Assembly: GCA_015847255.1 (NCBI GenBank)
Contig: JADLZK010010182.1
Location: 87,827-151,826 of the forward strand
Reading direction: 5' to 3'
Origin: Hyparrhenia diplandra
Taxonomy: Eukaryota > Streptophyta > Magnoliopsida > Poales > Poaceae
DNA: 64,000 nucleotides
The position numbers were made by a program, and so were the translations under genes. How positions within the stretch are numbered: position 1 is the first letter of the stretch; each line of letters begins with the position of its first letter. Below the pieces are notes generated by a model. It was given only the letters and a program-made list of their open reading frames with translations, had not been told where the DNA came from and made no database searches. Below are positions 52,846 to 63,737 of the stretch, one piece after another.

Positions 52846-54297
52846 AGGAGCTAGATGTAATTGAGTTTATATGATTATTATATTAGAACACTCTAGACAA
52901 CTAATGCTTAATTGCCTAACCTTTAATCAGTTCCACAAGCTTTGTTGTCTATTTGAGTGTTGCAGGATTAATGGGAGAACGACATGATAGGATGACACCC
53001 TCATCGCTGTCTACCTTAACTTCCACATCATCAACATCCCGACATGTCAATCTAGCTTGGGGGAGAGCACCCCCAGTTATCACGATAAGTATCTCTTACT
53101 ATATATTATCCAGCTATATATCTTTTTGCTTTGTTTGATAAGAGTCTAGTGTTTAAAAAAAAGAGTCTTTGTTAGAATGTGAGAATAAATGATCTAGAGG
53201 GAGTATTCACCAGTTTGCTTTTGCTCAAATAAAATGAACCTTAAGTTTGGAAATGATGAATAGTTGCTCTGCAGTAATTCCTTACACGTACCTAGTTTTC
53301 AACCTTGAATTTCTCCCAAGTTTCAGATAAAACTGTTTTGACACATGATTTACTTTGAATTAGAAAACTTTTAGGTAGCAAATGCTTGATCTAAGTCTAG
53401 GTGATTGACGGATATGATATATGAAAGGTTGAACTGCTATTTATCTTGTTCCTAGTGATACTAGAGTCCTGGAGAATTATCTTTAAAATTAAAAGTGTTA
53501 CATGATGAGTTCCTGTATGACAGAGTGTTCTTACCATATATATACCTCTTACAACCTACACTCCACTCATATATGCCACTTCTATCTTGGAAGTATGCAT
53601 CCATCATATTCCACAAAAAGCTCATCATTGCTATAATGCTCATAGTTCTTGCTACTTGTCTCTCTAAAAGGAAAAAAATGAGGCTTGGGTTGTATTCAAA
53701 AGAAAAAGAGAAAAAGAAAAAAAAGAGAGAGAGACAGAAACGGGAGATGAAAAATAGACAAGTGTCCTACGGGCGAGTAGAGCCTACCTCCCTAAGAGAT
53801 GAAAAATGAACAAGTGTTCGAGGGCGAGTAGAGCCCACATCTCTAAAAATAATAAAAGAGAGAGAAAAAGGGACACAAGTCCGAGGGTGAGTAGAGCCCA
53901 CCTCTCTGAAAAAAAAAGAGTATACAACCCAGGTTCTCCTCAACATATCCAAAGGAGAGATAGTTTCAAGGAGCAAAAGAAAAATGGGGCTTCATTTATG
54001 ACTTTCACGAAACTCTCATATTTTGAAATTCTTGCAAAAACTCCAGGATAATAGTTCATCTAAGAGCTTGAGACATAGTGTTTCACTTGATTGTTCTATC
54101 TTTCAATTGCTTAAGACTCAAGTGAAGGCTATAAAGCCCCATGATAAAAAGTTTTGAAGTTAGAATAATATATTTTGAGGAGAATTCTTGTTTGAAAGCA
54201 TGTGTACTTTTGAGGCATGAAAGCATTGTAGCAACTCCTGATCCATTGTTAAGTTTGGCTTTGCTAGGGACTAGCAAAGGGTAAGCTTGGGGGAGCT
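52846..54297 (+). other. Athila-2 3' untranslated region
   Basis: It follows the integrase end after the LARD- insertion. The C-terminal frame stops within about 30 bases. The region resembles the 3' part of the LARD interiors, including AGCTTGGGGGAGAGCACCCCC near 53056 and GTATCTCTTACTATA. No 3' gene like that of Athila-1 is present. Confidence 0.75.
53743..53912 (+). repeat. Three tandem units of the 3' untranslated repeat in Athila-2
   Basis: Units have GAGATGAAAAATAGACAAGT, then GCGAGTAGAGCC and CACCTCCCTAA-type ends, with period about 60 bp. They are related to those in LARD+ and LARD-. Confidence 0.82.
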
Positions 54298-55565
54298 TGT
54301 TGACACCTGCTATAGCATAATATTAATAGTCAACTAAACATGAAATAAGGGCATAAAATGAATATCAACATAAGTCTAGGGGCTTTATTAAAATAATTCC
54401 ACAAGCTTTGGTGATTTATATCTTTTCAGGGACTTAACAGATAAATGCAGAGAAGAATGGAGAAAGTTAGGAATATACATCTCATACGATGACAAGACTT
54501 GACCGTGAAGTAACTCAACCCAAAATGTGGACTAAAACACTCTAGAAGGTACCGTAAGACACCGTAAGAAACGAGGCCGAGAGGGTTCTACCCATCGGCG
54601 GCCGGCCTATTTTGCCCTTTCGACCGCCAAGGCTACAAAAGAGCCAATCAGCTTCATCTTTCTAGGTCGGTTTGTAACCGACCTTGAGGTTGTATCTACA
54701 TCGTTATTGAAGGTCGGTTTGATCCAATGGTCATCGCTCATCGCCAAGGACTATATAAGCAGCCCCAGGGTCGACCCCAAGGCTTATCTCTCTCATTATC
54801 TTTCATTAGTTATCTACAGAGCAAAAGTTAGGGTTTCAATTAGAAGAGAGATCCCTCTAGTTGTCTAGTTGTCTAGTTCATCTAGTTCAACTAGTTCATC
54901 TAGTTGTAATTAGATCAAGGAGAGAGAAGAGGAGAGAGTTGAAGAGCCGGACTTGTCGGATCTTCATCAACATTGTAATTTTGCAAAGAACTAGTTCGTC
55001 TTCAACGAATCTCCGTGTTCTTCATTTATTAATTCTAAGCTCTCTATTTACTTTCATTCAACATTTACTTCTACTTTATTTATTAGATTCCCGCTTGCAT
55101 CAAGTGCTCTAGTCTTTATAACGCTAGAGTAGTAATTATTAGATTAGGCGTGGTGCTTAGTCTAGTGGTTACCTGGAATTGCACCCAATCCCACGGATAG
55201 TTTGTGGTAGCCCCAGGTGGTGACAGCCCTGACGGCCGACGTATTCCACCACGTTCGGATTGGTGTTTGTAGGACCGTAGTCGGAGCTTCCTAGCCCCCT
55301 TCTCATCCCTTTCCGTGGCTAGTGTTCTGATGTCCCATAATAAATAAATCTTGAAGTATCTTTGATTCCTAGATCTATTAGAGAAGCCTTAGAAACTTTC
55401 TCTCTCTCCCCACAACCCCATAGTTATCCTTGGACAACTTATTATCTTGATTAGTGCACTTCACGTTCCCCGTGGAAATCGATACCTTGGAATACTCCCG
55501 GGTGAAAGCTACATTGGTATCCGTGCGCTTGCGGATTTTTCTGTGTGCGTTAATTTATACCAACA
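54298..55565 (+). repeat. 3' LTR of Athila-2
   Basis: Starts TGTTGACACCTGCTATAGC and ends TTATACCAACA, followed by GGGAC. TATATAA at 54752-54758. Nearly identical to the 5' LTR apart from scattered changes. Confidence 0.93.
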
Positions 55566-56033
55566 GGGACCCCATGTTCATCTAAACAATTGAGCTTTGA
55601 GATATGGTAGAATGACTTGACACTTGCTCTCTTATGCAATGAGACTTGGTTTTATTTCAAAAATTCAAATAAAGCATGCTCCTGGTTTGACTTAGACAAA
55701 TCCTACCAAAGCCTGAATAATGACATGAATATCCACTATAGCTACTACCTACTGTATTGAGTTTTGTCAGGCTCTGTGATCTGGGTTGAGAGAGGCTCAT
55801 ACTCCCAAGATCGAAAAACACGTACACCCACATATACACGCCGATTCTCACATTGAGATTGTGCACAACATGCACCCTTACCATCCAGAAAATAAATACT
55901 CCATCCAAGTTATACCATGATCATCTCCTATTATCAGAAAAGTATCATGCTAAAAGAAGATACAGGCAACAGAAAAAATATGAGAAAAAGAAAAAGTTGG
56001 ACAAATGTCCCGAATAAACGACGAGGAAGTCAG
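55566..56033 (+). other. Probable Athila-1 3' untranslated remainder
   Basis: It starts with the second GGGAC and continues Athila-1 after the Athila-2 insertion. It contains TTGGACAAATGTCCCG near 55998, reminiscent of the 3' untranslated repeat unit. No gene was seen. Confidence 0.5.
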
Positions 56034-57290
56034 CACTATGTAAAAAAAGGCCTCTACAAATGGCGTTGAGGCCTTTCTACGATCAAGGCTGCTCGCCTGC
56101 CCATTAGGGTCTCTAAATGTCCGACTTTACTGCACTGTCCATAGCGAGCGCTCGCGAACAGTTTTAATACGACGGATTTCGCGGCGCCTCAAACTTCCCC
56201 CCGCCCGTAGTGAGCCCTTGTTACACACGCCCCGTGAAACGCTCGCGGTCCCGGGTTTTGCTCGACCGCGGGTCTACAAAGATCTACGCACATACTGTCT
56301 AAGATGCGACCGTACCTCGGAAACCTCACGCACCAGCGGCATCGCGAATCGTCAGTATCAGCGTCCAAAAGTAGCGACGCACGAACCCAATATGCGATCG
56401 TAACAGTTTCAACGCATACGGGCACGTCGTACAAGAAGGCGTCGGCCACTAACGCGACGCGACGGGACGCTAGTATGCATCGCGCCCCAAACCGTTATCC
56501 ACTCACGCGGACACCGATCACTATAAGGGTGCGTAAACCGTTATTCAAATACGACCGTGTGGGACGGCCGACAGATATCTTCGCATTACGCACCTTTTGT
56601 GGTACACGTGTACGTGTCACCTCTGAGCTACGCACGCAGTTAGATTGCTCGACCAGAACTATAGTCCGGTTCCACGATGCTTGTTTTGTACTACCGCTGC
56701 GGAAACTTAATGCACTTTCGTGACGCTCAGAGGTCGCTCGACCGTAATTGCATTGCGAGCTACGGCCACATGTTTAAAACGATCGTCCGCAATGTGTCTG
56801 CGGTTACGTGACGGTTGTTCGCAACACGTGTCAAGAAGTAACACACGAGGTACGACGCGTTTTAGTAAGCTCGTCTGCGTTCCTTTCCAGCTATTACAGA
56901 CGTTCTTTTGTAACCACATCTGTGGGGATTTAGTCGCTTTTACAGACGGTCGCTTTTGATTCTCGCTCGACCAGAACGTTACGTATTTTCGTGACGCTCG
57001 TTCGGTGTTTCCCGACGTTTCTTCGGTTACACGACGGACATTTAGTACGAAACCTACTGGCGCGCCGCATCGTTAGGTTGTGGTGCAGTACATAGATAAC
57101 ATACCGTTTGCTATGCGGCGTAAATTGAAAATGGTAGACACCGGCAAACACAAATAATCTGGATGCACAGGTCCGATCACAAACAAATAGCGTAAGGCAA
57201 AGCATTGCAAATTCAGGTGTATCTCAGATTGTTCACAGATGTACCCGGTTCTTCGGCACGCGCCACAGATTGTTCACAACACAAATAACA
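56034..57290. other. CpG-rich tract, possible CACTA start
   Basis: It opens CACTATGTAAAAAAAGGCC with an inverted GGCCTC...GAGGCC pair just inside, which could be a CACTA terminus; no matching TAGTG end was found. The following 1.2 kb is rich in CpG (GACGCTCG, GCTCGACC and TTTCGTGACGCTC recur) and unlike the CpG-poor elements around it. Open frames occur on both strands, but none resembles a known protein. Confidence 0.35.
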
Positions 57291-58691
57291 CAGGTTCACA
57301 TGCATGTATCCGGCTTTGATCGTCATGCAAAGAAGGGAAACAAGAATACGAGTTCACATGCATGTATCCACCGATCGTCATGCGGTCGGGTGTATTGTTC
57401 AAGATCTACAACTCTATATCCATCCGAGGACAAAATTATCACCTTTCCTCACTTATAGGCTTACGAGAAAAATTGAGGCGACAATCGCGTGCTCTCTATC
57501 TCTTTCCGCCCGATGATGTGTTGATGCTCGGTTGTTGGATGGAAATCACTTGAAGTAGCTAGCTTTGTCACCGAGCAGATTTGAAAATTTTCGCCTAAAA
57601 ATTAGCGGGGGCCTAATATTATACGCTTTCAATTCGTAAGAGGCGTCTATGAGGACTACACAAACCATCGAGGCGTAAAAAAAAAAAATATAGTTCAGAA
57701 AGTACTTTGGTAATGCTTGTTTTAATAAGGACATTCCCTGTAAGACAAGATAGTTGAAGTACTCTACAGAAAGGGTCATTGTTCTTGAGCACGTATATTC
57801 ATGTATAAAGAAAATTAAGCGGCAGTATTTACAGTATTTTATAGTTATAGTAGCAGCCTCGGTCAAAAAAAAATATTAGGAGAAAATTATATAGTTCAAT
57901 TCCGTAATAGGCGCCTATGTCTCTATGAGGACTAGTCAAGCCTGTGTTCGCTTGTGCTTGCTTCAGCTTTTTTTCAGCTTATTCTCTCGGAGAATAATAT
58001 TAAACAAGTTTAACAAGCTCTCGAGGGGAATAGATCACCTCGCCCTCCCAAAAAAAAAAAAGTAGCTCAGAATAGTGGAATCAACAAAATGTAGTTCAAG
58101 AATAGTTTATGTAATAGGCAATGCACAAGGTTGATGGGCTACATATCAAACCCTAGAATCACCGGTGGAGGAAGACGCCGCCGGAGGAGGAGGTCGCGGG
58201 CGGAGGCGGCGTCGGCTAGAATGGCGCGGATGCGCCGGGCGTGACAGGCGGGGCCGATGAGGCGGCCGGAAACCCTAGAATCACCCGTGAGGGGGGCGGA
58301 TGAGGAATGAAATGGATCGTCTGTTAGTATAGGCGGATGAGATATGAAATGGATCGCTTTGTGAGGAGGCGGTTGAGGGTTTTTGAGTTTCGCGAAAGCT
58401 CGGCGCGTAAAAATCGTGGAAAGTTGGGGGGGGGCACAAGGAAAAGGGAGGAAATACCGAAAATAGCGCCACTTCAGTTGCGGTGGGAGAAGGCGCGCGG
58501 GTGGGGCCGCCCCTGTCGGGGGTCATATATCTGCGCTATTGCGCGCTATAAACGCGAATAGCGCCATAGCGCCGCTATTTTCCGCTATTCCTACTAAGCC
58601 AAAAATAGCTTGCGCGGCCCGTTACTTCATCATTAAAAAAAAATGGCAAAAAATCTACGTAGCTTTTATTGCTTTATTATGACTTCCGCCC
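57291..58691. other. Anonymous DNA with short direct repeats
   Basis: GTTCACATGCATGTATCC followed by GATCGTCATGC is present twice (57295 and 57351). A second pair lies near 57633 and 57897 (CAATTC(C)GTAA and CTATGAGGACTA). 58140-58560 is GC-rich with two AAACCCTAGAATCACC copies, followed by a CGCTATT-rich foldback near 58530-58590. No gene is supported. Confidence 0.4.
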
Positions 58692-58910
58692 CACAAATAA
58701 AAGTACGTTTTTGACTTCTATAATCTAGGTTTGACCGTTCGTCTTATTCAAAAAGTTTTAAGAAATTTTAGTTATTTAGTTATGACTTATTTTATCGCTT
58801 TTACTTTTTCATAATTATTTGCTTATTTTATTATTTGCATAAGAAATTTAAATAAGACGGATGGTCAAACAGAGATTGTAGAAGTCAAAAAACTAACTTT
58901 TATTTATGTG
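58692..58910. mobile_element. MITE-like foldback element (219 bp)
   Basis: The left arm CACAAATAAAAGTACG, TTTTTGACTTCTATAATCTA and GGTTTGACCGTTCGTCTTAT pairs with the right arm (AATAAGACGGATGGTCAAAC, TTGTAGAAGTCAAAAA, ACTTTTATTTATGTG). The centre is AT-rich and non-coding. Arms of about 55 bp with many matches indicate a MITE; superfamily not assigned and target duplication not resolved. Confidence 0.75.
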
Positions 58911-59932
58911 TATCTTAGCACATGTTATCATCAATTTCATTTGGCACTTGGCTATTATTATGTTGGAAACTCATAGATTATATGATGAAAATTCATGGAT
59001 TATATATTATATTATCACCGCGTGATTAATATGCCATCGATTCTGACCAGCGTGCTGAAAATGCGCGAGTAAAAAACATTCGCCGATCGCGTGGGTTCGC
59101 TACCTCTCGCATCGCGCAATTTGGGGCGAACTCACTTCAACGCCCTGGCTACATCTATCTCGTCGTTGCCGCTAGCTTCACGTGTCGCCTTCCACGTACG
59201 ACCACCGCCGGCGGCGCCGCGTCGTCCTCGCCGTGCACCATGCAGCGGCTTCCACCGGAGGTGCTTGGCTGCTTGCATTGGTTGCCATCCGCGTGCCAAG
59301 GACGCAGAGGATCCCATGGATGACCTCTAAAGCAGATGGCAAAGGCATGCGGCGACGCCATGGTGGGGACGAGCATCCCTCTCGGCGAGACTCGAGAGGT
59401 GTGTAGGATACACAAAGGATACGCATGCAAGTTTGAGAAATTATTAGGGCGTCCGCCCGTTTTTCCCTCGGTGCGTTCGCATGGGTTATGTCCGTCTCCC
59501 CGCACGGGATACGCACCCGAGTATGCTTTGCTCACCTCACGAGTGCCACCGCTTTCGATCTTCACCGCCGCCCGGTGACATCGACCACTCTTCGCCGCAC
59601 AAAAAATAGCTAGAGCGCTCGAGCTTCCACCAAAAAGCCCCGCCGCGTCGCGCCATGGAAAACCTTTCGCGTGACATGCTTGCGAGAGATTGCATTTCGC
59701 GGTCGCCATGGTCTCGGCGGATCCCATGGAGGACCTGCACAATCTGCGGGCCACTGTTCAGATATGAAAGCGGCGTCGCGGCGACCCCCTAGTGGGACGG
59801 AGCATCCATTGGGCGGATGTTTCGTACCCGCGGGGGCGCAGGGGTATCGCTCGAGGATCGCGAGAGTCTTGTCACCAAGCTCGCCGCCCGTTGGCAACCC
59901 GGAGGCGTGCTTCAGGCCGGCATGTATGCCAT
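58911..59932. other. GC-rich anonymous DNA before Athila-3
   Basis: Both strands are open for up to 199 codons (minus 59155-59754), but composition explains this and no domain is seen. Segments near 59340 and 59760 share the loose pattern GCGACGCC/GCGGCGTC with GGGACGGAGCATCC-like words, perhaps an old internal duplication. Confidence 0.35.
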
Positions 59933-61619
59933 TGTTGACTCGGTAACCAACGACATATTTTTCCCGTCAACTTACTACCATAAAGGGAGTAAAATTAAAC
60001 CTTTTTATAATCATATACTTTTATCACTAATAAATTCCACTTGTAGTGTCTTGTATTTTATTTTGCAGATTTATAATAAAAGCAAGTGGAAAATCGAACC
60101 AAAAGTACGCCTTCCGAGAAAGCGCATTATTGCAAAACCCAAGCCCAAGAGCAAATCGACCCAAAACATCAAATGCGGGCGAGCACAGCCCGGCCCACAA
60201 CTTTTCGAGGCGAAAGACGACACCCCACCGAGGCCGGGCCAGGGCGAGCCGGGGGTCTTGGCGCACCACACTGTGCGGCCGCACCCTCCCCGAGGCGGCT
60301 GCCCCAACCTCGGGAGGGCGGTTCGTGCACTTTCCAAACGGGGTTTCCCGCCTGCGTTGGTCGGTTTGCGATACAAGGAAGGTTTACCAGTCGGTTTTGA
60401 TGTAAATTAGCACTTAGGCCCCTCCTCCAAGTGTATAAGTAGGCCCCCCTCTCTCCCTCTCTCAACACACACCACTTGGAGTCCAAGCAAACCAGCAATC
60501 TCTCTCTCTCTACCACCTCTACCTCTCTCTCTTCTACTTCTTCTTTCTTCTTCTTCTTTTCTTCTTTATTCTTTCTTAGTTAACACTTGGAGTAGAAGAG
60601 CTACAAGGAGGGCTTGTCTCCTAGAAGAAAGTGCTTTGGTAATACATCCACTCTATGGAGCATTCTTCTATTTGCAAGTCTTATATTTATGTTCTTGGCC
60701 TAACTTATGAACTAGAGTATAGTTTTGTTCATGTTCTTGTGTTGGTATATGAACTAGCATATAGTTTACATATCATAATCTTGACATGTTCATTACAGTT
60801 CATCATCGATCATCATATGCCTAACTTGATTAGAGGTGGGATATCGGTTCGTTGTTCCTTCGGGTTTGCTCTTGTTCTAGTCCGTCCATTCGACGAGTGG
60901 GGATCCTGGGGGGACAAGAGTAGTGCTCTAATATGCGGGCATGGTGCCCGGGTATTACGACACCTGTGGATATGAGGGCATGCCACGGTTGAGGGGGTAG
61001 GCGCTTGGTCGTGACAAGCCTTGACCGGCCCTTGAAATCTCCCCACGTTCGTATGTTCTGTAGGAGTTCGTAAATGCTTCCTATCGGGCCGTATGGTATC
61101 CAGGGAGTCTCCCCGCTATCCTAGACCTAACCATGATTAAATCAGTTTGCATTTGATCCTAACTATTCATTTGTATGGCCATGACTAGATACATTAGAAC
61201 TACTCCATTAGGTTATTCATTTATTCATTTATTCTTTATCTATTTTCTTTATCCTTTTCTTTGGTGGATTCTTAAGTGTGTGTCACACTATCCATGAACC
61301 GTTATTGCTTACCCCTGTTATGAACATTTTGGTCTAAGCAAACACATGTTCCTCTATTCAGATGCCATGCTAATCACATGCCTTCCTTTGGGAAAATATA
61401 AATAACGATACCCTTAATACTTCCGGGTGAAATGCTATAATGATAGATCCGCGGCTTTGCGGATGAATATCTAAGATGGCAAGATCTATCCCGTTGATGA
61501 TTCCATTTCGGATCACCGACATGGTGGTTTACCTTGGGAATGTCAGCGGGCGCATTGACGCTCTTATTGGGGATGGGTTTTATATACGTTTCCTTTGATT
61601 GCGTTAAGAAATGCCAACA
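59933..61619 (+). repeat. 5' LTR of Athila-3
   Basis: Starts TGTTGACTCGGTAACC and ends AAATGCCAACA, 1687 bp. GTTGAC (59934-59939) pairs with GTCAAC (59966-59971). TATA-like TATAAG at 60434, then a long CT-rich leader. The Athila module GCCACGGTTGAGGGGGTAGG...CCCCACGTTCG lies at 60981-61064. Confidence 0.8.
60434..60439 (+). promoter_or_regulatory. TATA-like box of the Athila-3 LTR
   Basis: AAGTGTATAAGTAGGCCC lies 500 bp into the LTR, at the same relative place as the TATA boxes of the other Athila LTRs. Confidence 0.55.
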
Positions 61620-61625
61620 AGCATT

Positions 61626-61645
61626 TCGGCGCGCCGCTGTCGGGA
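61626..61645 (+). other. Primer-binding site of Athila-3 (degraded)
   Basis: TCGGCGCGCCGCTGTCGGGA, a few bases after the LTR, is a degraded TGGCGCCGTTGCCGGGGA. Confidence 0.6.
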
Positions 61646-61746
61646 AGGCATTGTGAAAAAAAAATAATAAATAGTGGCTATGAATATGAACCGGTGCATG
61701 GATACCATTTGCTCATACAAGGCTAATCTTTTATGTTTTCTCCGTT

Positions 61747-62868
61747 GTGGATGAAAACGGGATAGTGTATGTCGGGTTTCCTCTTGCGGGAAAACTTCAT
61801 CTCCGATCCAGAGGCACTCCTAAGGAAGAACCGGTCTCGTGCGCTTCTTCTTCACCGAACCCCGACAATCAAGACCGACATCCCCGCACCAACCGCAACT
61901 CAAGCCATGGCCCGAGGGTCGCCGCGATTTCTCAACTCCCCGCTATCACCAACGTGCCCATCGGGCCGGCGGTGAACGTGGCGGACAAAAACTTCAAGCT
62001 TCGTCTTTGGGGCCGATCACCATGGTGCGGGCCGGTCCATTGTGGATTTGCCGGCGAGGACGCAAATGCTCATCTCCAACACTTCCCGGAGCTATGCGAT
62101 ACTATCGTCATCAAAGATGTCGCGGCCAGACGTCATCAGGCTCCGTCTGTTTCCCTTCTCCCTCGTCGTGGGGAAGGCTAAAACGATGGTTCTACAAGGA
62201 CAAGGAAGTCGTCGATGCGTGGGCCAAGTGCTTTCGGCGTTCCTCGCCAAGTTCTTCCCCATGGGCAAAACCAATGCCCCGAGGGGAAGAATCGCCAATT
62301 TCCAGCAGACATCAATGGAACCTATCCCCGAGGCGTGGGAGAGGCTGCGTGAATACATTCCCGCATGCCCGCACCACGGGATGGAAAAACCGGCTGGTGC
62401 TCCGTAACTTCTACAATGGTCTCACGGCCATATCGGAAGGGGCACCTCGACGCCGCCGCCGGGTGGCGCATTTCTATCGCTCACCATCGATCGCAACAGC
62501 CCCGATTGATAAAATGGTGGCAAATCGAGCCGGGGCGAAGACGAGCCCCGCCAAAAACACAAAAAGGCATGCATACCATGAAGGAGGCGGATATGCTTGC
62601 CGCAAAAATGGACTTCGCCGCTAAAGAGGCCGGAGGAGCGCAAAGACAGACGATGCTCTTGCCGCCGGCGCCCGATCCTACGCCACGCACGCCACATGAC
62701 CTCGTGGAGACGTGTGGTGAGGTTGGCCACTCAGGGATAACGCCACGAGACCCGCGGAAGAAGCCGCTTCATCAACAACAAAGAACGGGTATCGCCAACC
62801 GCAGCGAGGCTGGAACAACCGATCGAGGCCACCATTCCAAGGCAAACGGGGTACAACTCCAACTATAA
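61747..62868 (+). pseudogene. gag: Athila-3 gag, heavily broken
   Basis: Three overlapping frames carry consecutive gag pieces. The first has FAGEDANAHLQHFPELCDTI. Another has VIRLRLFPFSLVVGKAKTMV, then, after more shifts, KEVVDAWAKC, FFPMGKTNAPRGRIANFQQT and RLREYIPACPHHGMEK. The last has NRLVLRNFYNGLTAISEGAP. This is the classic Athila gag order. At least four frameshifts lie between 62100 and 62480. Confidence 0.8.
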
Positions 62869-62941
62869 CCCCGGGTCACCATCACTAAAGGACCTGGTAA
62901 TTGGGCCAGGGCGAAAAATTAACGAAAAATCTCACCAAAAG

Positions 62942-63702
62942 ATGAGCCACCAAGACAAGATCTTGGAAGGTGTGAATAACAAGCTTGAAGGGTTGACGTC
63001 GTTTGTGAAGAACCAACTCGGCTTCAACAAGATGATAGAGACACGGCCTAGCCCGATTGCAGCCCAAGTGCCAGTTAATCGACTCGGGGAAGGATCCCGG
63101 GGCAACCCGAGGTCCCACACGAGTCAGTTAACATGATATCTCTGAGGCTCAGCCAACCCAGAGAGCTGAAAAAGATCCCTGTGGACTCGCCATTCATTGC
63201 CAAGAAGGGAGATCCTGGACGTCCGATCATCAGCTGTGCCATTGGCCCCCACAATTTTGCTAATGCATTTTGTGACACAGGGGCCGTGATAATGTGATGT
63301 CCAAGACCACCTTCAACAAAATCCATGGAGGGACGCTTACTCCCGCCAAATTCGCCCCTCCAAATGGCAGATCAATCAACAAGGCGGCCCGAGGGAATAC
63401 TGGAGGACATGCTGATTAAGATCCAAGATGAATACATCCCTGCCGACTTTGTGGTCTTGGACATGGGCCCAAAGGAGGATGTGTCTCTCCTCCTGGGGAG
63501 ACCATTTCTTTATCTTTGCCAAAGGCCGACATCGATCCCGGGGAAGGGCTTCATCGTCTTCCATATCAAGGATAAGGCGGTAAAGTGCCCATTCATTGGG
63601 TACAAGCAACAACACACCCGGCAATCATCGTCATCAAGACCGGTGTGGAATGTTGAAGGATCCGCTCGAGACCCCGGAGCAGGTACCCTCCGCCAAGATT
63701 GA
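62942..63702 (+). pseudogene. Athila-3 protease region
   Basis: It follows gag with SHQDKILEGVNNKLEGLTSF and KNQLGFNKMIE. The active site is present as FCDTGA (GAC ACA GGG at 63274-63282), followed by a frameshift and stop. LLIKIQDEYIPADFVVLDMG-type sequence and LLLGRPFLYL form the second conserved strand. Unlike Athila-1 and -2, the D-T-G triad is kept. Confidence 0.75.
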
Positions 63703-63737
63703 GGGGAAAGTCGACAGCCGACTATAAATAACCCGCT

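Larger units (their letters stand above)
37491..55565 (+). mobile_element. Athila-2: Ty3/gypsy element, split by LARD-
   Basis: LTRs at 37491-38766 and 54298-55565 (1276 and 1268 bp), flanked by GGGAC (37486-37490 and 55566-55570). It has a perfect tRNA-Asp type primer site and the purine tract AAGCTTGGGGGAGC before the 3' LTR. Coding region 38820-43330, then the LARD- insertion (43340-52845; duplication AGGAG), then 1.45 kb of 3' untranslated sequence. Without the insertion it is 8.57 kb. Its LTRs are related to those of LARD+ and LARD-, which makes it their likely coding relative. Confidence 0.93.
30082..56033 (+). mobile_element. Athila-1: Ty3/gypsy element, split by Athila-2, 3' LTR not found
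   Basis: It has a 5' LTR at 30082-31418, primer site, gag, protease-like region, RT, RNase H, integrase and a 3' gene. It is interrupted by Athila-2 (37491-55565; duplication GGGAC) and resumes at 55566. No matching 3' LTR is visible before 56033, where a possible CACTA end begins, so the right border is a guess. RT and gag motifs place it in the Athila lineage. Own sequence in the window is about 7.9 kb. Confidence 0.8.

Noticed and set aside
56304..56723. 139-codon frame in the CpG-rich tract
   Set aside because: No similarity to known proteins, irregular composition, and overlapping frames in other phases.
58060..58080. TAGTG at 58072 as the right end of the CACTA-like sequence starting at 56034
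   Set aside because: The terminal sequence does not mirror CACTATGTAAAAAAAGG and the flanking 3-mers do not match.
59155..59754. 199-codon minus-strand frame
   Set aside because: GC-rich with competing frames on the other strand, no recognisable domain and no splice or promoter signals.
59933..61619. Athila-3 LTR as the missing 3' LTR of Athila-1
   Set aside because: Only short blocks are shared; length (1687 against 1337 bp) and most sequence differ, and a primer site with its own gag follows it.
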